From positions 1-27,719 of the forward strand of contig JADKCK010000093.1 of the NCBI GenBank assembly GCA_016718845.1: a stretch of 27,719 bases of DNA, read 5' to 3'. The stretch is from Sphingobacteriales bacterium (GTDB taxonomy: Bacteria; Bacteroidota; Bacteroidia; Chitinophagales; UBA2359). Of the stretch, positions 19,501 to 25,080 are shown one piece after another; the first letter of the stretch is position 1, and each line of letters begins with the position of its first letter. The translations under genes and the position numbers were made by a program. A model generated the notes under the pieces. That model had not been told where the DNA came from. It saw nothing but the letters and a program-made list of their open reading frames with translations, and made no database searches.

Positions 19501-20024
19501 TAATTATTATAACTAATACCTGCACCCAACGAAAATCCACCTAAATTAAATGGTAAATCTTCTGCACTAAAATCTTGGCTAAAAGCTTCTATTCCAGCAC
19601 TACCAAAAATATTTACTGTTTTATTAGGCTTAGTTTTATTATAATAATTAATAGGCACTCCATCCCAATCATCCGAAAACCCTTGTTTGCCATGGTTAAT
19701 AGCACCTGGGTTAAGCGTCCAGCCATAGCCCACCCACGAAGCTTCTTCTTCTAAAGAGGCTCCGCTGTGGTACGACAAGGACATGGCATAGCCGCCACCA
19801 TGCGCACCGGGTATGTCTAATACGGGTATGTTATAGGTAAAGTCGCCCGAAAAAAGGTCTACCATATTATTAGTAGCTACGGGTTCAAAACTGCTAAACT
19901 CGGGCGAGCTTGGACCACTTGTTAATGCAAAAGCAGCTACAGGTGTAACTAATTGCACAAACATGGAAAAAAGAGTTACGATGGCTAATTTACGGGCAAC
20001 AAATAGTTTTTGTGAAAGATTCAT
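13539..20024 (-). CDS. 2161-aa secreted RHS-related protein with SpvB/TcB-like opening motif
   Basis: A signal peptide occupies residues 1 to about 32 (LFSMFVQLVTPVAAFA). Residues 53-110 carry DLFSGDFTYNIPVLDIPG, GGYAMSLSYHSGAS and WVGYGWTLNPGAI. This parallels the opening of SpvB/TcB-type proteins ('Y.IP...PG..G....LSL.Y.SG......GIGW.L'), although the Bacteroidota version is distinct. A Lys/Ala-rich coiled-coil insert lies at about 225-255 (KKKEEQKKAAKKAKAAKDEK). Near the C-terminus a jelly-roll-like module (SVKFWAKSSCSNN, about 2015-2115) precedes a single terminal YD repeat (YYQYNEKGQLVRKIIETERG). There is no RHS core cleavage region and no toxin tip. It lies directly upstream of the second giant RHS protein in the same train. 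This resembles a split shell like TcB plus TcC, with this protein supplying the first half. That is inference; the secretion signal and motifs are seen. Its frame is intact over 6.5 kb. Confidence 0.88.
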   Translation of the reverse strand: MNLSQKLFVARKLAIVTLFSMFVQLVTPVAAFALTSGPSSPEFSSFEPVATNNMVDLFSGDFTYNIPVLDIPGAHGGGYAMSLSYHSGASLEEEASWVGYGWTLNPGAINHGKQGFSDDWDGVPINYYNKTKPNKTVNIFGSAGIEAFSQDFSAEDLPFNLGGFSLGAGISYNNYKGYRWNVDIGANIGGGTISLGYNINNSGDYPFRLDVSPMALLSFATMSLKKKEEQKKAAKKAKAAKDEKMEALNKSTDFLKNSASTGGPSSFASGYGLHDLNIERAFPKGTNRYSGFRVSIEASLLSTPAGLPLGFTAGLSGAYNKQISNNSQGKAFGYMNTSNSMVDDVLKENAQQDYRVENRDAVFDNKTPFIGIPINDADNYIVTGEGTMGGFRCYNRSGMTFKPEKIINTTLLFNGGVDFTTGVSFGVGASLASGDHTLKTDTWDVVGTIPWNNNTPSENADGREPYFFRFDSDMADGVFCKAPTLTPAASAVESNPNFSTESYLNSFINNIAAIGERYGINSSTLSDNNKRVKRSSFIDYNTFAEGSTSIGSVNPYLYGKDYAISSYLSNITNADPTSSKPTNNQIREFSTTNKDGMTYTYGLPVFARNEVNIAYNASAIDPYYSTNGATIYGDSEQSTAYSTDDGLTLTGNENETPETQIGQATAAPYATNYLLTAITTPDYQDRTNDGPTDDDFGGYTRFVYDKAYGYGETEAGWYNWRTPYNGFLYDKNSIHNPNDDMAGANWGEKEVYYLRYIETKTHVAVFDLSEREDGKGACVAAAADDECSGTQTLYKLDKVTLFAKKNTHDWSHSTKLNALLSNSITSIFSGQVLATLTAGNEKMFEPIKSVNFAYDNSLCTGLPNSTGSGGKLTLKKVWFEYKNIPTTTISPYEFAYNYPNNGAVFSSINPTYSFGNYGNTTGIEQNPTYTTTALDSWQNYRADGETRQTNMQPWVDQKPLTTFDPAAWQLKQITLPSGGQILVQYEQDDYSYVQDKWAHAMVSVSSLAEGNPNAEKTTITLNTGTDLDANNTAEDIKDMINKEYVSTGKRMYFKFLFQLFDGDNSDNPLMCNLNEYIDGYAKVQSVSANLSTLSIVFDGTGDELPMKKMCNYYLKAEANHKVSDTDCIEDELSLDEQDDPVAAVQDIANNLGDAQQVLNRKYKDVFVTQSYLRIPIRNKKGGGVRVKRLLSYNSGDTGPKSVFGNEYIYKTADCSTGVKKLISSGVATNEPSAAREENILVDFIPRLKQTWLNKTLSGADKELTEGPLGESLLPSPSVGYSQVIVKNIHSGSTNPGFSINEFNTAKDYPFQYDATKMDKSLTYIPIYGIAINIIKNIRSATQGFKFSINEMHGQAKSVTSYLGDYSIFSTDNDLLNALPCDKSASIPPIPPPTHPLTASTRTEYTYFEPGENLPTITKQSLIDPRDPTFFTSASWNGKLYQSAESMPLGQEIDVTMEGKTVKDNFHSYGVEVDFDAFLGSLIPIPFGCLAPEVTLNDAVLKTHATTKVIHYPAVIKKIESTANGLTSTTENKLFNRETGEPIVTITYPYHDKTNLASTPTIDESIVPFTDRGYVNYNFPASMQYANMSQKAKTARMKFTQGSISGTTLTITTPSITNYHHYFSKGDIIVLTNGSTNYSATVTTVNTTSVTIVKNKYILNLPSGTITNIEVIRSGNTNQLSAMAGSFTAYNIGTLAGDGTYTAPPAAVSSDWTLPASTYFNPTLPSPSPTPSYTPTNVVASSAVVYSDNSGGANNLATTSWNYNEPYEFYPPYAALNNPCSYTSDNIYEQNKRGKWRVHSTYAYEAKNASTLSLKNTYTNVNPTLPDYSTYNETYTNPYPISTNSTDKNYEAGCYTLDVFNWRNPGSTGLLQGSTGRWLRTNLITKYSPHGDPLEESNILGIKSCAKYGYNKTLPYLTAQNAEYNSVYFESFENAYNIGSTCNQVTPSSTNQVYVEDECFVKNEFPLGHSGYYGYMIGNKPNTTPYQSLAIDVASSNFSLDAAVAARPFSVKFWAKSSCSNNSTDEIASIICKLRVNLGQGDGKITYLATSGDWHLFERIITTSTTGLSAQIALQVSETCNVDCTQFTIDDVRIQPIDAQMNCYVYDTKTQQLLASFDDQHFGTYYQYNEKGQLVRKIIETERGKKTVQENQYNVPNKPKTP

Positions 20025-20036
20025 AGTAATGAAAGT

Positions 20037-20651
20037 TTATGGTACAGAAACAACTGGGGTGTTTTCTATGTTTTTTTTAGTAAAAATGTAATGGGTAATA
20101 CCTGTATCAAATATATCATCGTATAGTTCAATATCTAAGGTATCACTGCTAAATAAGGCTTGGTCGGTAGAATCGGTGGGGACAAACAATAAGGTTAAAG
20201 TTTTTACATCGTTTGCTCCATAAGTGTTTTCGAACGAAGCTAAGGCGGGGGCATAAATCGCTGAATTGGCATGAAGCGTAATGCGTTTTTCCATGCCAAA
20301 ATTTAGGTCTAACATTCGCTGTTTGTAATCCGATGGACCCTCAACGTCTTTGTACATAATATCGCCCTTCTTTTTATCGGGGCTAAACTCCATCAAAAAA
20401 GTTAAACTTTTTTCATGCACTTTTACTAAGTTATCAAATGGTTCAGCCGATTTTTTATACGATTTTAGGGCTTGATAATTGGCAGGTAAATATCGTGTCG
20501 AAATACATATTTCGTTAAAACACTTTTTCTTTATCAGCCCATTTTTTTCGTTTAATAACCAAGTGGTATAGTCGGGTGTATTGTTTATTGTAGTGGTACA
20601 GGCTAACAAAAGCAACATAAACAAAAATGAACAAACGTATGCTAATTTCAT
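20037..20651 (-). CDS. Lipoprotein of unknown function (204 aa)
   Basis: The N-terminus MKLAYVCSFLFMLLLLAC is a lipoprotein signal with lipobox LLAC and acylated Cys18, followed by TTTINN. No Asp at +2 is present, and the protein is probably sorted to the outer membrane. The remainder is soluble, mixed alpha/beta, with a KK-rich patch (LIKKKC) and an acidic C-terminal part (LDIELYDDIFDTG). I do not recognise a family. The start codon overlaps the stop of the OmpH-like gene (ATGA) and its stop is 12 nt before the 2161-residue protein, so it belongs to the same operon. It is probably an envelope partner in assembly or export of the giant proteins. That is inferred only from context. Confidence 0.8.
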   Translation of the reverse strand: MKLAYVCSFLFMLLLLACTTTINNTPDYTTWLLNEKNGLIKKKCFNEICISTRYLPANYQALKSYKKSAEPFDNLVKVHEKSLTFLMEFSPDKKKGDIMYKDVEGPSDYKQRMLDLNFGMEKRITLHANSAIYAPALASFENTYGANDVKTLTLLFVPTDSTDQALFSSDTLDIELYDDIFDTGITHYIFTKKNIENTPVVSVP

Positions 20652-21220
20652 TTTTTGTAATTTTTGTTTAATTCTTTCAACAATACATCGGTAACATCTA
20701 AGGCATCTTTTCCATACAGCAAATTACCATCGGTGGTGGTGCCTATAATTATGTCGTAACCTTTGCTTTTGCCATAATCAATAACCAAGGTATTTATTTG
20801 GTTTAAAACCCCTTGCAACATTTCGTCTTCTTGCTTTTTGGCTTCTTCGTTTACCTTATTAGCATACGATGCCACCTCTTCTTGTTTTTGAGCCAAACGT
20901 TGTTGTCGTTTGGTTTTTTCTTGACTCGACAACCCACTCTCCTCGTCTTGGTATTTTTCGACAGCTTGCTGATATTCTTTTTTCAAAGTATCTACATTAC
21001 TCTGCCATATTTTAGTTTGGGTTTCGTATTTGTTGTGCATTTCTTGCATACCTGTATACCCATATACTAATTCTTGCGAGCGAACAAAAGCTATTCGAGG
21101 GCGTGTTATATAATGGTATACACTTAATGTTAAGCCAATAAAAGCCATTGCAAACGTTAGCATATTTATGCGGCTAATTGGAGATATTGCGGACAGATAG
21201 GTTCTGTTTTCCTTCGGCAT
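20648..21220 (-). CDS. OmpH/Skp-family membrane-anchored periplasmic chaperone-like protein
   Basis: After an N-terminal cytoplasmic tail, residues about 20-40 form a membrane segment (MLTFAMAFIGLTLSVYHYI). The rest is the OmpH/Skp layout: a first strand IAFVRSQELVYGY, a long charged coiled coil (about 60-140, rich in K/E/Q, including YQQAVEKYQDEESGLSSQEK), and the closing strands YDIIIGTTTDGNLLYGK and DVTDVLLKELNKNY. Skp family members hold unfolded outer-membrane or secreted proteins in a trimeric cage. Unlike classical Skp this one is anchored, not released. It lies 16 nt after the T9SS cargo gene and overlaps the lipoprotein gene, which suggests a dedicated chaperone for the very large secreted proteins downstream. 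The family call is good; substrate choice is inference. Confidence 0.85.
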   Translation of the reverse strand: MPKENRTYLSAISPISRINMLTFAMAFIGLTLSVYHYITRPRIAFVRSQELVYGYTGMQEMHNKYETQTKIWQSNVDTLKKEYQQAVEKYQDEESGLSSQEKTKRQQRLAQKQEEVASYANKVNEEAKKQEDEMLQGVLNQINTLVIDYGKSKGYDIIIGTTTDGNLLYGKDALDVTDVLLKELNKNYKK

Positions 21221-21236
21221 GTAATTTAGTTTTTAT

Positions 21237-22436
21237 TTATCGGATAAGTGTGACTGTACCTTGTTGTATTTGCCAGTCGCTATGGTCTGTCAAACGGTAT
21301 TTTAATTGGTATAAATATATACCAACACTTTGAGGATTGCCCTGATACGAGCCATCCCATTTATTTGTTTTATCTGTTGTTTCAAAAACAGTTTGGCTCC
21401 AACGGTTACTTATTAATAGGGTCATCTCGGCAATTTTATCTGGATTTACAATACCAAACAAATCATTAATGCCATCGTCATTTGGCGAAAAAGCATTGGG
21501 TAGCAATATAACTACTGTTTCTGAGTTAACAGCTGTTTGATTAGTAACATTAGTTACTTGTTGATGATTGGCTACCGCAGTGCCATTGTTTGTTGATGGG
21601 GTAGTTGTTGTTAATAAAAGGTGTTCGCATTTACACAATAACTCGTTATAGATGTCTGCTGTGTTTGCATCATTATCATCACAGGCTGTTTTGGGTATTT
21701 CTTTGTGTTCGCATTCGCAACTTATTGGGTTATAAGTGTCTATTGTTAAGCAATTTTTATCGTCACAAACAATTATTGCTGTTGTTATTGGTGTGTGTTT
21801 ACAATTACAATTAATGGTATCAAACTCATCTATTGTTGAGCAATTATTATCATCACAATCTGTTGTTGCATTGGTATTTTCATTTTGTGTATGTTCGCAC
21901 TCGCAAGTAAGTAGGTTAACGAAATCTTTGGTTTGGCAATTATTATCATCACAAGCAACTATTTGGTTACATTTACAGACTTGTTCTACAGCCAACGATA
22001 AACCTGCCGTAATAACCAATCCATTGCCGCCTCGTTGAGATTCGGGTTTTCGGGTCAAATTTACAGCTTCGCCACCTTCAACAGAGGTACGAACATTTTT
22101 AGGTAATTCGTTTGATGACCAAATGCCTCCGCCGCCGCCGCCGCCACCATAACCTTGGCAAGAATTAGAGTTACCCCCTTTGGCTGATATGGTCAAATCG
22201 CCTGTTATTTTAGGACAATCTATTAGTACTTGTCCGCCTCCGCCGCCGCCAAAGTGGTCAATGCTTTTCGAGTTGATACTATCGCAACTCATAGTGTGAT
22301 ACGAACCACCACCATCTGCAATTATTTTGTGACCATTACCGTCTATCTCGGCTGCTATTACGATAGCAATACCCCCACCATGACCGCCATGACCTTGAGG
22401 AGTTCTATCCAACTCATAACCGCCGCCACCGCCCAT
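21237..22436 (-). CDS. Gly-rich and Cys-repeat protein with T9SS type B sorting domain (C-terminal part, gene broken by frameshift)
   Basis: The first residues (MGGGGGYELD and onward) are not a true N-terminus. The same frame is open further upstream (KIVVDTPKVAVDKIEIAG, then YFNTDNNKVF) to about 22600, where it should join the frame at 22544-23212. Domains: a Gly-rich region (about 1-150, HGGHGGG, GGGGGG); four repeats of about 35 residues with the pattern CDDNNCxTxDxxxxxxCxCxH (about 155-280); a Thr/Asn linker; and a T9SS type B (gliding motility-associated) C-terminal domain at about 310-399 (LPNAFSPNDDGINDLFGI, KWDGSYQGNPQSVGIYLYQL). The last domain targets proteins through the type IX secretion system to the cell surface. 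It is the first gene of the minus-strand train and lies 16 nt before the OmpH-like gene. Confidence 0.85.
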   Translation of the reverse strand: MGGGGGYELDRTPQGHGGHGGGIAIVIAAEIDGNGHKIIADGGGSYHTMSCDSINSKSIDHFGGGGGGQVLIDCPKITGDLTISAKGGNSNSCQGYGGGGGGGGIWSSNELPKNVRTSVEGGEAVNLTRKPESQRGGNGLVITAGLSLAVEQVCKCNQIVACDDNNCQTKDFVNLLTCECEHTQNENTNATTDCDDNNCSTIDEFDTINCNCKHTPITTAIIVCDDKNCLTIDTYNPISCECEHKEIPKTACDDNDANTADIYNELLCKCEHLLLTTTTPSTNNGTAVANHQQVTNVTNQTAVNSETVVILLPNAFSPNDDGINDLFGIVNPDKIAEMTLLISNRWSQTVFETTDKTNKWDGSYQGNPQSVGIYLYQLKYRLTDHSDWQIQQGTVTLIR

Positions 22437-22543
22437 AAATACTTTATTATTATCGGTGTTAAAATAACCTAATCCTGTTGCGTCATCTCCCGATTCACCT
22501 GCGATTTCTATTTTATCAACAGCAACTTTAGGGGTATCTACAA

Positions 22544-23212
22544 CTATTTTGTGCCTATAAATAAAAACATGGTTTTTTGCTTGGCTACGATTTTTGCTTT
22601 TCCAATCTTTGATACGCCCATAGCAGACATACCACCCATACCAGCAATACCGCCACCACCAGCATTACCACCACCACCACCACCGCCGCCAACAGAGCCA
22701 CCACCACCACCACCACAATGAGTCATTAATGGTGTGCCTTTTTCATCGTATTGCATACCACTACCACCACCAACACCACCTAATGGGCTTTTTCCGTATT
22801 GCTTTTGGGTATTGCTATAAAAAGGCGATATACCTAATCCTTGGCTTACGATGTCACCTATACGGCGGGTAGAGTCGGCTTCGTGTGTATTAGCTCCGTT
22901 AAAACCTTTCTCCGAAACATCAATATCGGCTTGTAACGTTAGCTTACCACAAACATATATAACCGCTACGCCTCCTGTACCTGTTTGAGAATCGTATGGT
23001 TTGGCTGATATATTGCTTGTCAAAACAACATCACTATATTTAGGTACACTAACCAATTGAACAACATGATGTGTTGCATTATACACCCTTTTTATCTCCT
23101 CGAAATACAAGGTATTCCCTTCAACTTTTTTTACAGTTAATAATTCATAATTACCTGCATTTTTACCAGGCGTTTCCGATAAATTACCGGTCATCTGAAT
23201 CAGTAATACCAA
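22544..23212 (-). CDS. N-terminal part of the Gly-rich T9SS cargo protein
   Basis: The frame is open upstream of the ATG at 23212 (NTYVRVADVIDNKIIYNG, FSQGDLVLLIQMTG) to about 23320, so the real start lies further right. Near the 5' end the reading YAQQPSVNAIN suggests a signal-peptide cleavage at AQ. Between that and the nearest upstream ATG (23385) lie a run of 13 and a run of 10 identical bases that put the ATG out of frame. The body is beta-rich, then strongly Gly-rich (GGGGGGSVGGGGGGGGNAGG), like cell-surface adhesin-type cargo. The frame ends at about 22544 after KQKTMFLFIGTK. A one-base slip in the A-rich stretch 22590-22605 would join it to SKNRSQAKNHVFIYRHKIVV and the downstream part. 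The whole gene would span about 23385-21237. Confidence 0.72.
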   Translation of the reverse strand: MVLLIQMTGNLSETPGKNAGNYELLTVKKVEGNTLYFEEIKRVYNATHHVVQLVSVPKYSDVVLTSNISAKPYDSQTGTGGVAVIYVCGKLTLQADIDVSEKGFNGANTHEADSTRRIGDIVSQGLGISPFYSNTQKQYGKSPLGGVGGGSGMQYDEKGTPLMTHCGGGGGGSVGGGGGGGGNAGGGGIAGMGGMSAMGVSKIGKAKIVAKQKTMFLFIGTK

Positions 23213-23321
23213 ATCACCTTGCGAAAAAGTATTATCTCCATTGTATATGATTTTGTTATCAATTACATCGGCTACCCTAACATAGGTATTAATTGCATTT
23301 ACTGATGGTTGTTGAGCATAA

Positions 23322-23348
23322 TTTTTTTTTTTTTGGACAAAAAAAAAA
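23322..23348 (-). repeat. Homopolymer pair (T13 and A10) at the 5' end of the T9SS cargo gene
   Basis: On the plus strand there are 13 T at 23322-23334 and 10 A at 23339-23348, separated by GGAC. They sit between the only plausible nearby ATG (23385) and the conserved coding frame. With the printed lengths the ATG frame stops after 28 codons. One more base in the 13-base run would open it into YAQQPSVN. Such tracts slip easily in replication and in sequencing. Confidence 0.7.
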
Positions 23349-23385
23349 TATGCTGATTAGTAATAAGCTTTTTTTCAAATAACAT

Positions 23386-23634
23386 TTAAATAATTAAATT
23401 TGTGCATTAGTGCATTTTTTTTCCAAAATAACAATGTCGTCAAATAATTAAGCTATTTTTTTGCGAATTTAAAAATTGAAGTGAATAAAAACGAAAAAAA
23501 GGAAGAAGAAAGATGATAAGCAAAGGTAGTTTTTTTTTCTCCAAATTCGTTCAAAATTGTCGTTTCTTTTTAAAAATATTTTTTTTGCACTTAAATAATT
23601 AGAGATTTATTTTCTAATTACAAACTGCTAATCT
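23386..23634. promoter_or_regulatory. Divergent intergenic region between two T9SS cargo genes
   Basis: This AT-rich 249-bp gap separates the minus-strand toxin train from the plus-strand gene at 23635, so it should hold promoters for both. Several near-matches to TAnnTTTG occur (for example TATTTTTTTTG at 23577-23587), but none fits both boxes well, so I assign no exact promoter. Confidence 0.4.
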
Positions 23635-24414
23635 ATGAAATACACACCCATTCTTCTAATTTTTGTTGTCCTAATTGGCTTTACTGCCCCTTCTACTGCC
23701 ATCAACAAAGCTTATCATCAAGCAGCCCCACTCGACTCTATATTAGCATACGATACTATAATGCCTTACCACTTTATTGTAAATACCATGAGTTTTGGTA
23801 GCCCAATTTCGTATGCAATTACCGCTAACGATACAACCATAAATTATGTTACTGGATCTAAGATTATTTTTTATTTAAATAATGTATATCAAGAACAAAA
23901 CTTAACTATAACCATTCCTCCCGAAGGCGGAACCATTACAGACTCTACTGCATATCGAATTTGCTTTAATATGGATAGTACCAAAATTATAAGTCAGGTA
24001 AAAACAAAAATATGGACAGATAGTAGTGATTTATTGATACCCTTAGACAGCTTATTTTTTAGGGTACGAGACAACAACGAACTTATTTTATACAACGAAC
24101 CTAACCCTTATGCTTGGTATCCCGAAGTAGATAGCAATGCCATTGGTGTTGTATTAGAAGACGGATTGAGTTTATCTCCGAATGGTGACGATTTTTTTGA
24201 AACATTTGATATTCGTGGTTTAGATTCGACAAACATTTATCAACTATCCATTTATGATGCCAATAAAAGCCTTATATTTGAAACTACTGATAAATTTGTA
24301 AAATGGGATTGCCATTATCCAAATTCCGATATACTCGTACCAGTTGGCACTTACCTCTATAATATAGTAGCCGATGCAGATTCTTTAAATGGACAATTTG
24401 TAATTCAATATTAA
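23635..24414 (+). CDS. Exported protein with T9SS type B (gliding motility-associated) C-terminal sorting domain
   Basis: The 259-residue product begins MKYTPILLIFVVLIGFTAP, a Sec signal peptide with cleavage near STA-INK. The central part (about 25-170) is beta-rich and unrecognised. The last about 88 residues are a type B sorting domain: LSLSPNGDDFFETFDIRGL, YQLSIYDANKSLIFETTD, KWDCHYPNSD and VPVGTYLYNIVADAD, close to the canonical 'SPNGDG.ND.F...G' opening. The protein should be secreted through the type IX system to the surface or medium. It is transcribed alone, divergent from the toxin train, and closed by a strong hairpin terminator 3 nt after its stop. Its sorting domain resembles that of the glycine-rich cargo protein across the divergent gap. 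Confidence 0.88.
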   Translation: MKYTPILLIFVVLIGFTAPSTAINKAYHQAAPLDSILAYDTIMPYHFIVNTMSFGSPISYAITANDTTINYVTGSKIIFYLNNVYQEQNLTITIPPEGGTITDSTAYRICFNMDSTKIISQVKTKIWTDSSDLLIPLDSLFFRVRDNNELILYNEPNPYAWYPEVDSNAIGVVLEDGLSLSPNGDDFFETFDIRGLDSTNIYQLSIYDANKSLIFETTDKFVKWDCHYPNSDILVPVGTYLYNIVADADSLNGQFVIQY

Positions 24415-24416
24415 AT

Positions 24417-24451
24417 AAAAAAGCAGTTACTTTTAAAGTAACTGCTTTTTT
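24417..24451 (+). terminator. Strong intrinsic terminator, symmetric
   Basis: A near-perfect palindrome starts 3 nt after the stop of the T9SS gene: GCAGTTAC at 24423-24430 pairs with GTAACTGC at 24438-24445, flanked by A6 and T6. The symmetry would allow it to work in both directions. Confidence 0.9.
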
Positions 24452-24489
24452 ATTTGTCTTTATTTCGATGTTTTTTCAGGTAGCCATTA

Positions 24490-24515
24490 TGTCCGATAAT
24501 TAAACTTATCGGACA
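24490..24515. other. Perfect 10-6-10 inverted repeat resembling a Xer/dif recombination site
   Basis: TGTCCGATAA, spacer TTAAAC, then TTATCGGACA. Two perfect arms end in ATAA / TTAT around a 6-bp centre, the layout of XerCD sites (about 11-6-11). It has no T-run after it and sits 40 bp beyond a good terminator, so a second terminator is less likely. It could also be an operator or the end of a lost mobile element. Confidence 0.45.
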
Positions 24516-24574
24516 ACATTACCATGACTTTCGCATTAGGTAAAAATAAATTTATAAAAGTGTTTTTTTTGTAG

Positions 24575-24582
24575 TATTTTTG
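24575..24582 (+). promoter_or_regulatory. Candidate Bacteroidota -7 box (TATTTTTG)
   Basis: An exact TAnnTTTG match lies 4 bp before the ATG at 24587. No convincing TTTG -33 element lies about 20 bp upstream, so this is a weak call. Confidence 0.3.
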
Positions 24583-24586
24583 CGAA

Positions 24587-24832
24587 ATGATAACGAAAAA
24601 TGAATACGGAGTATTTAATTAGCACCCGTTGCAATTATACCTGTAGCAATTTAGCAGAACATCGCGCAAAGCCGTAAGTAACTTCCTAAAACGGGAGAAA
24701 ATAACGCCAAGTTCGGTTTGGAACATGGTAAAATTGCATATTCTTGACGGTGCAGCGAAAAATATCAATGTCGTTCGGGAAGGGTACAACGAAACCACAT
24801 CGCTTGTTGCTATTTTGCATGGGTTACACTGA
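24587..24832 (+). pseudogene. Small decayed frame with two in-frame TAG codons, unknown
   Basis: From the ATG at 24587 the frame runs 82 codons to TGA at 24830-24832, but is interrupted by TAG at 24620 and TAG at 24644. After the second TAG 61 codons are open and look coding-like: SRKAVSNFLKREKITPSSVW, then KLHILDGAAKNINVVREGYN. The residues are helix-rich with a possible helix-turn-helix pattern, but I do not recognise a family. It could be the remnant of a small regulator or toxin-antitoxin gene, part of a lost mobile element, or chance. A gene remnant is the likeliest reading because codon choice is ordinary for the region. Confidence 0.3.
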
Positions 24833-25024
24833 CTATTGAAGCAAAAAACAAAATACCACTATCTATCAGGTACATAAAAATAGGCTAAAACCGTTCCTTA
24901 TTCAACAAACAGCAAATCCAACTATCCCCGTCTGCTTTAATTAATTATTTTATAATGCAAAAATCCTAAAAAAATCAGCATTCTATTTTGCGAAATGGCG
25001 AAGATGGGAATTTACCCACCCCTG

Positions 25025-25040
25025 CCCCTCCCAAGAGGGG
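25025..25040. repeat. Short palindrome CCCCTC-CCAA-GAGGGG
   Basis: A perfect 6-bp stem with a CCAA loop, 41 bp before cas1. This hairpin type recurs as an intergenic repeat in Bacteroidota genomes (general knowledge, only one copy seen here). It is followed by 25049-25080, a short AT-rich tandem of ATAATTTACAATTT-like units ending at the cas1 start codon. Confidence 0.5.
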
Positions 25041-25080
25041 AATTTATTTATAATTTACAATTTACAATTTATAATTTACA

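Larger units (their letters stand above)
24516..25024. other. Mostly non-coding or decayed intergenic sequence before cas1
   Basis: This stretch of about 0.5 kb contains the decayed frame at 24587-24832 and its candidate promoter box, then AT-rich sequence with no open frame of note (24833-25010). I see no tRNA, riboswitch or repeat array in it. Confidence 0.5.

Noticed and set aside
24490..24515. Intrinsic terminator
   Set aside because: No T-run follows either arm and a strong terminator already lies at 24417-24451.
24600..24960. Retron or diversity-generating retroelement template RNA
   Set aside because: No reverse transcriptase gene in the window and no matching variable repeat or msr/msd inverted repeats; a decayed small gene is simpler.
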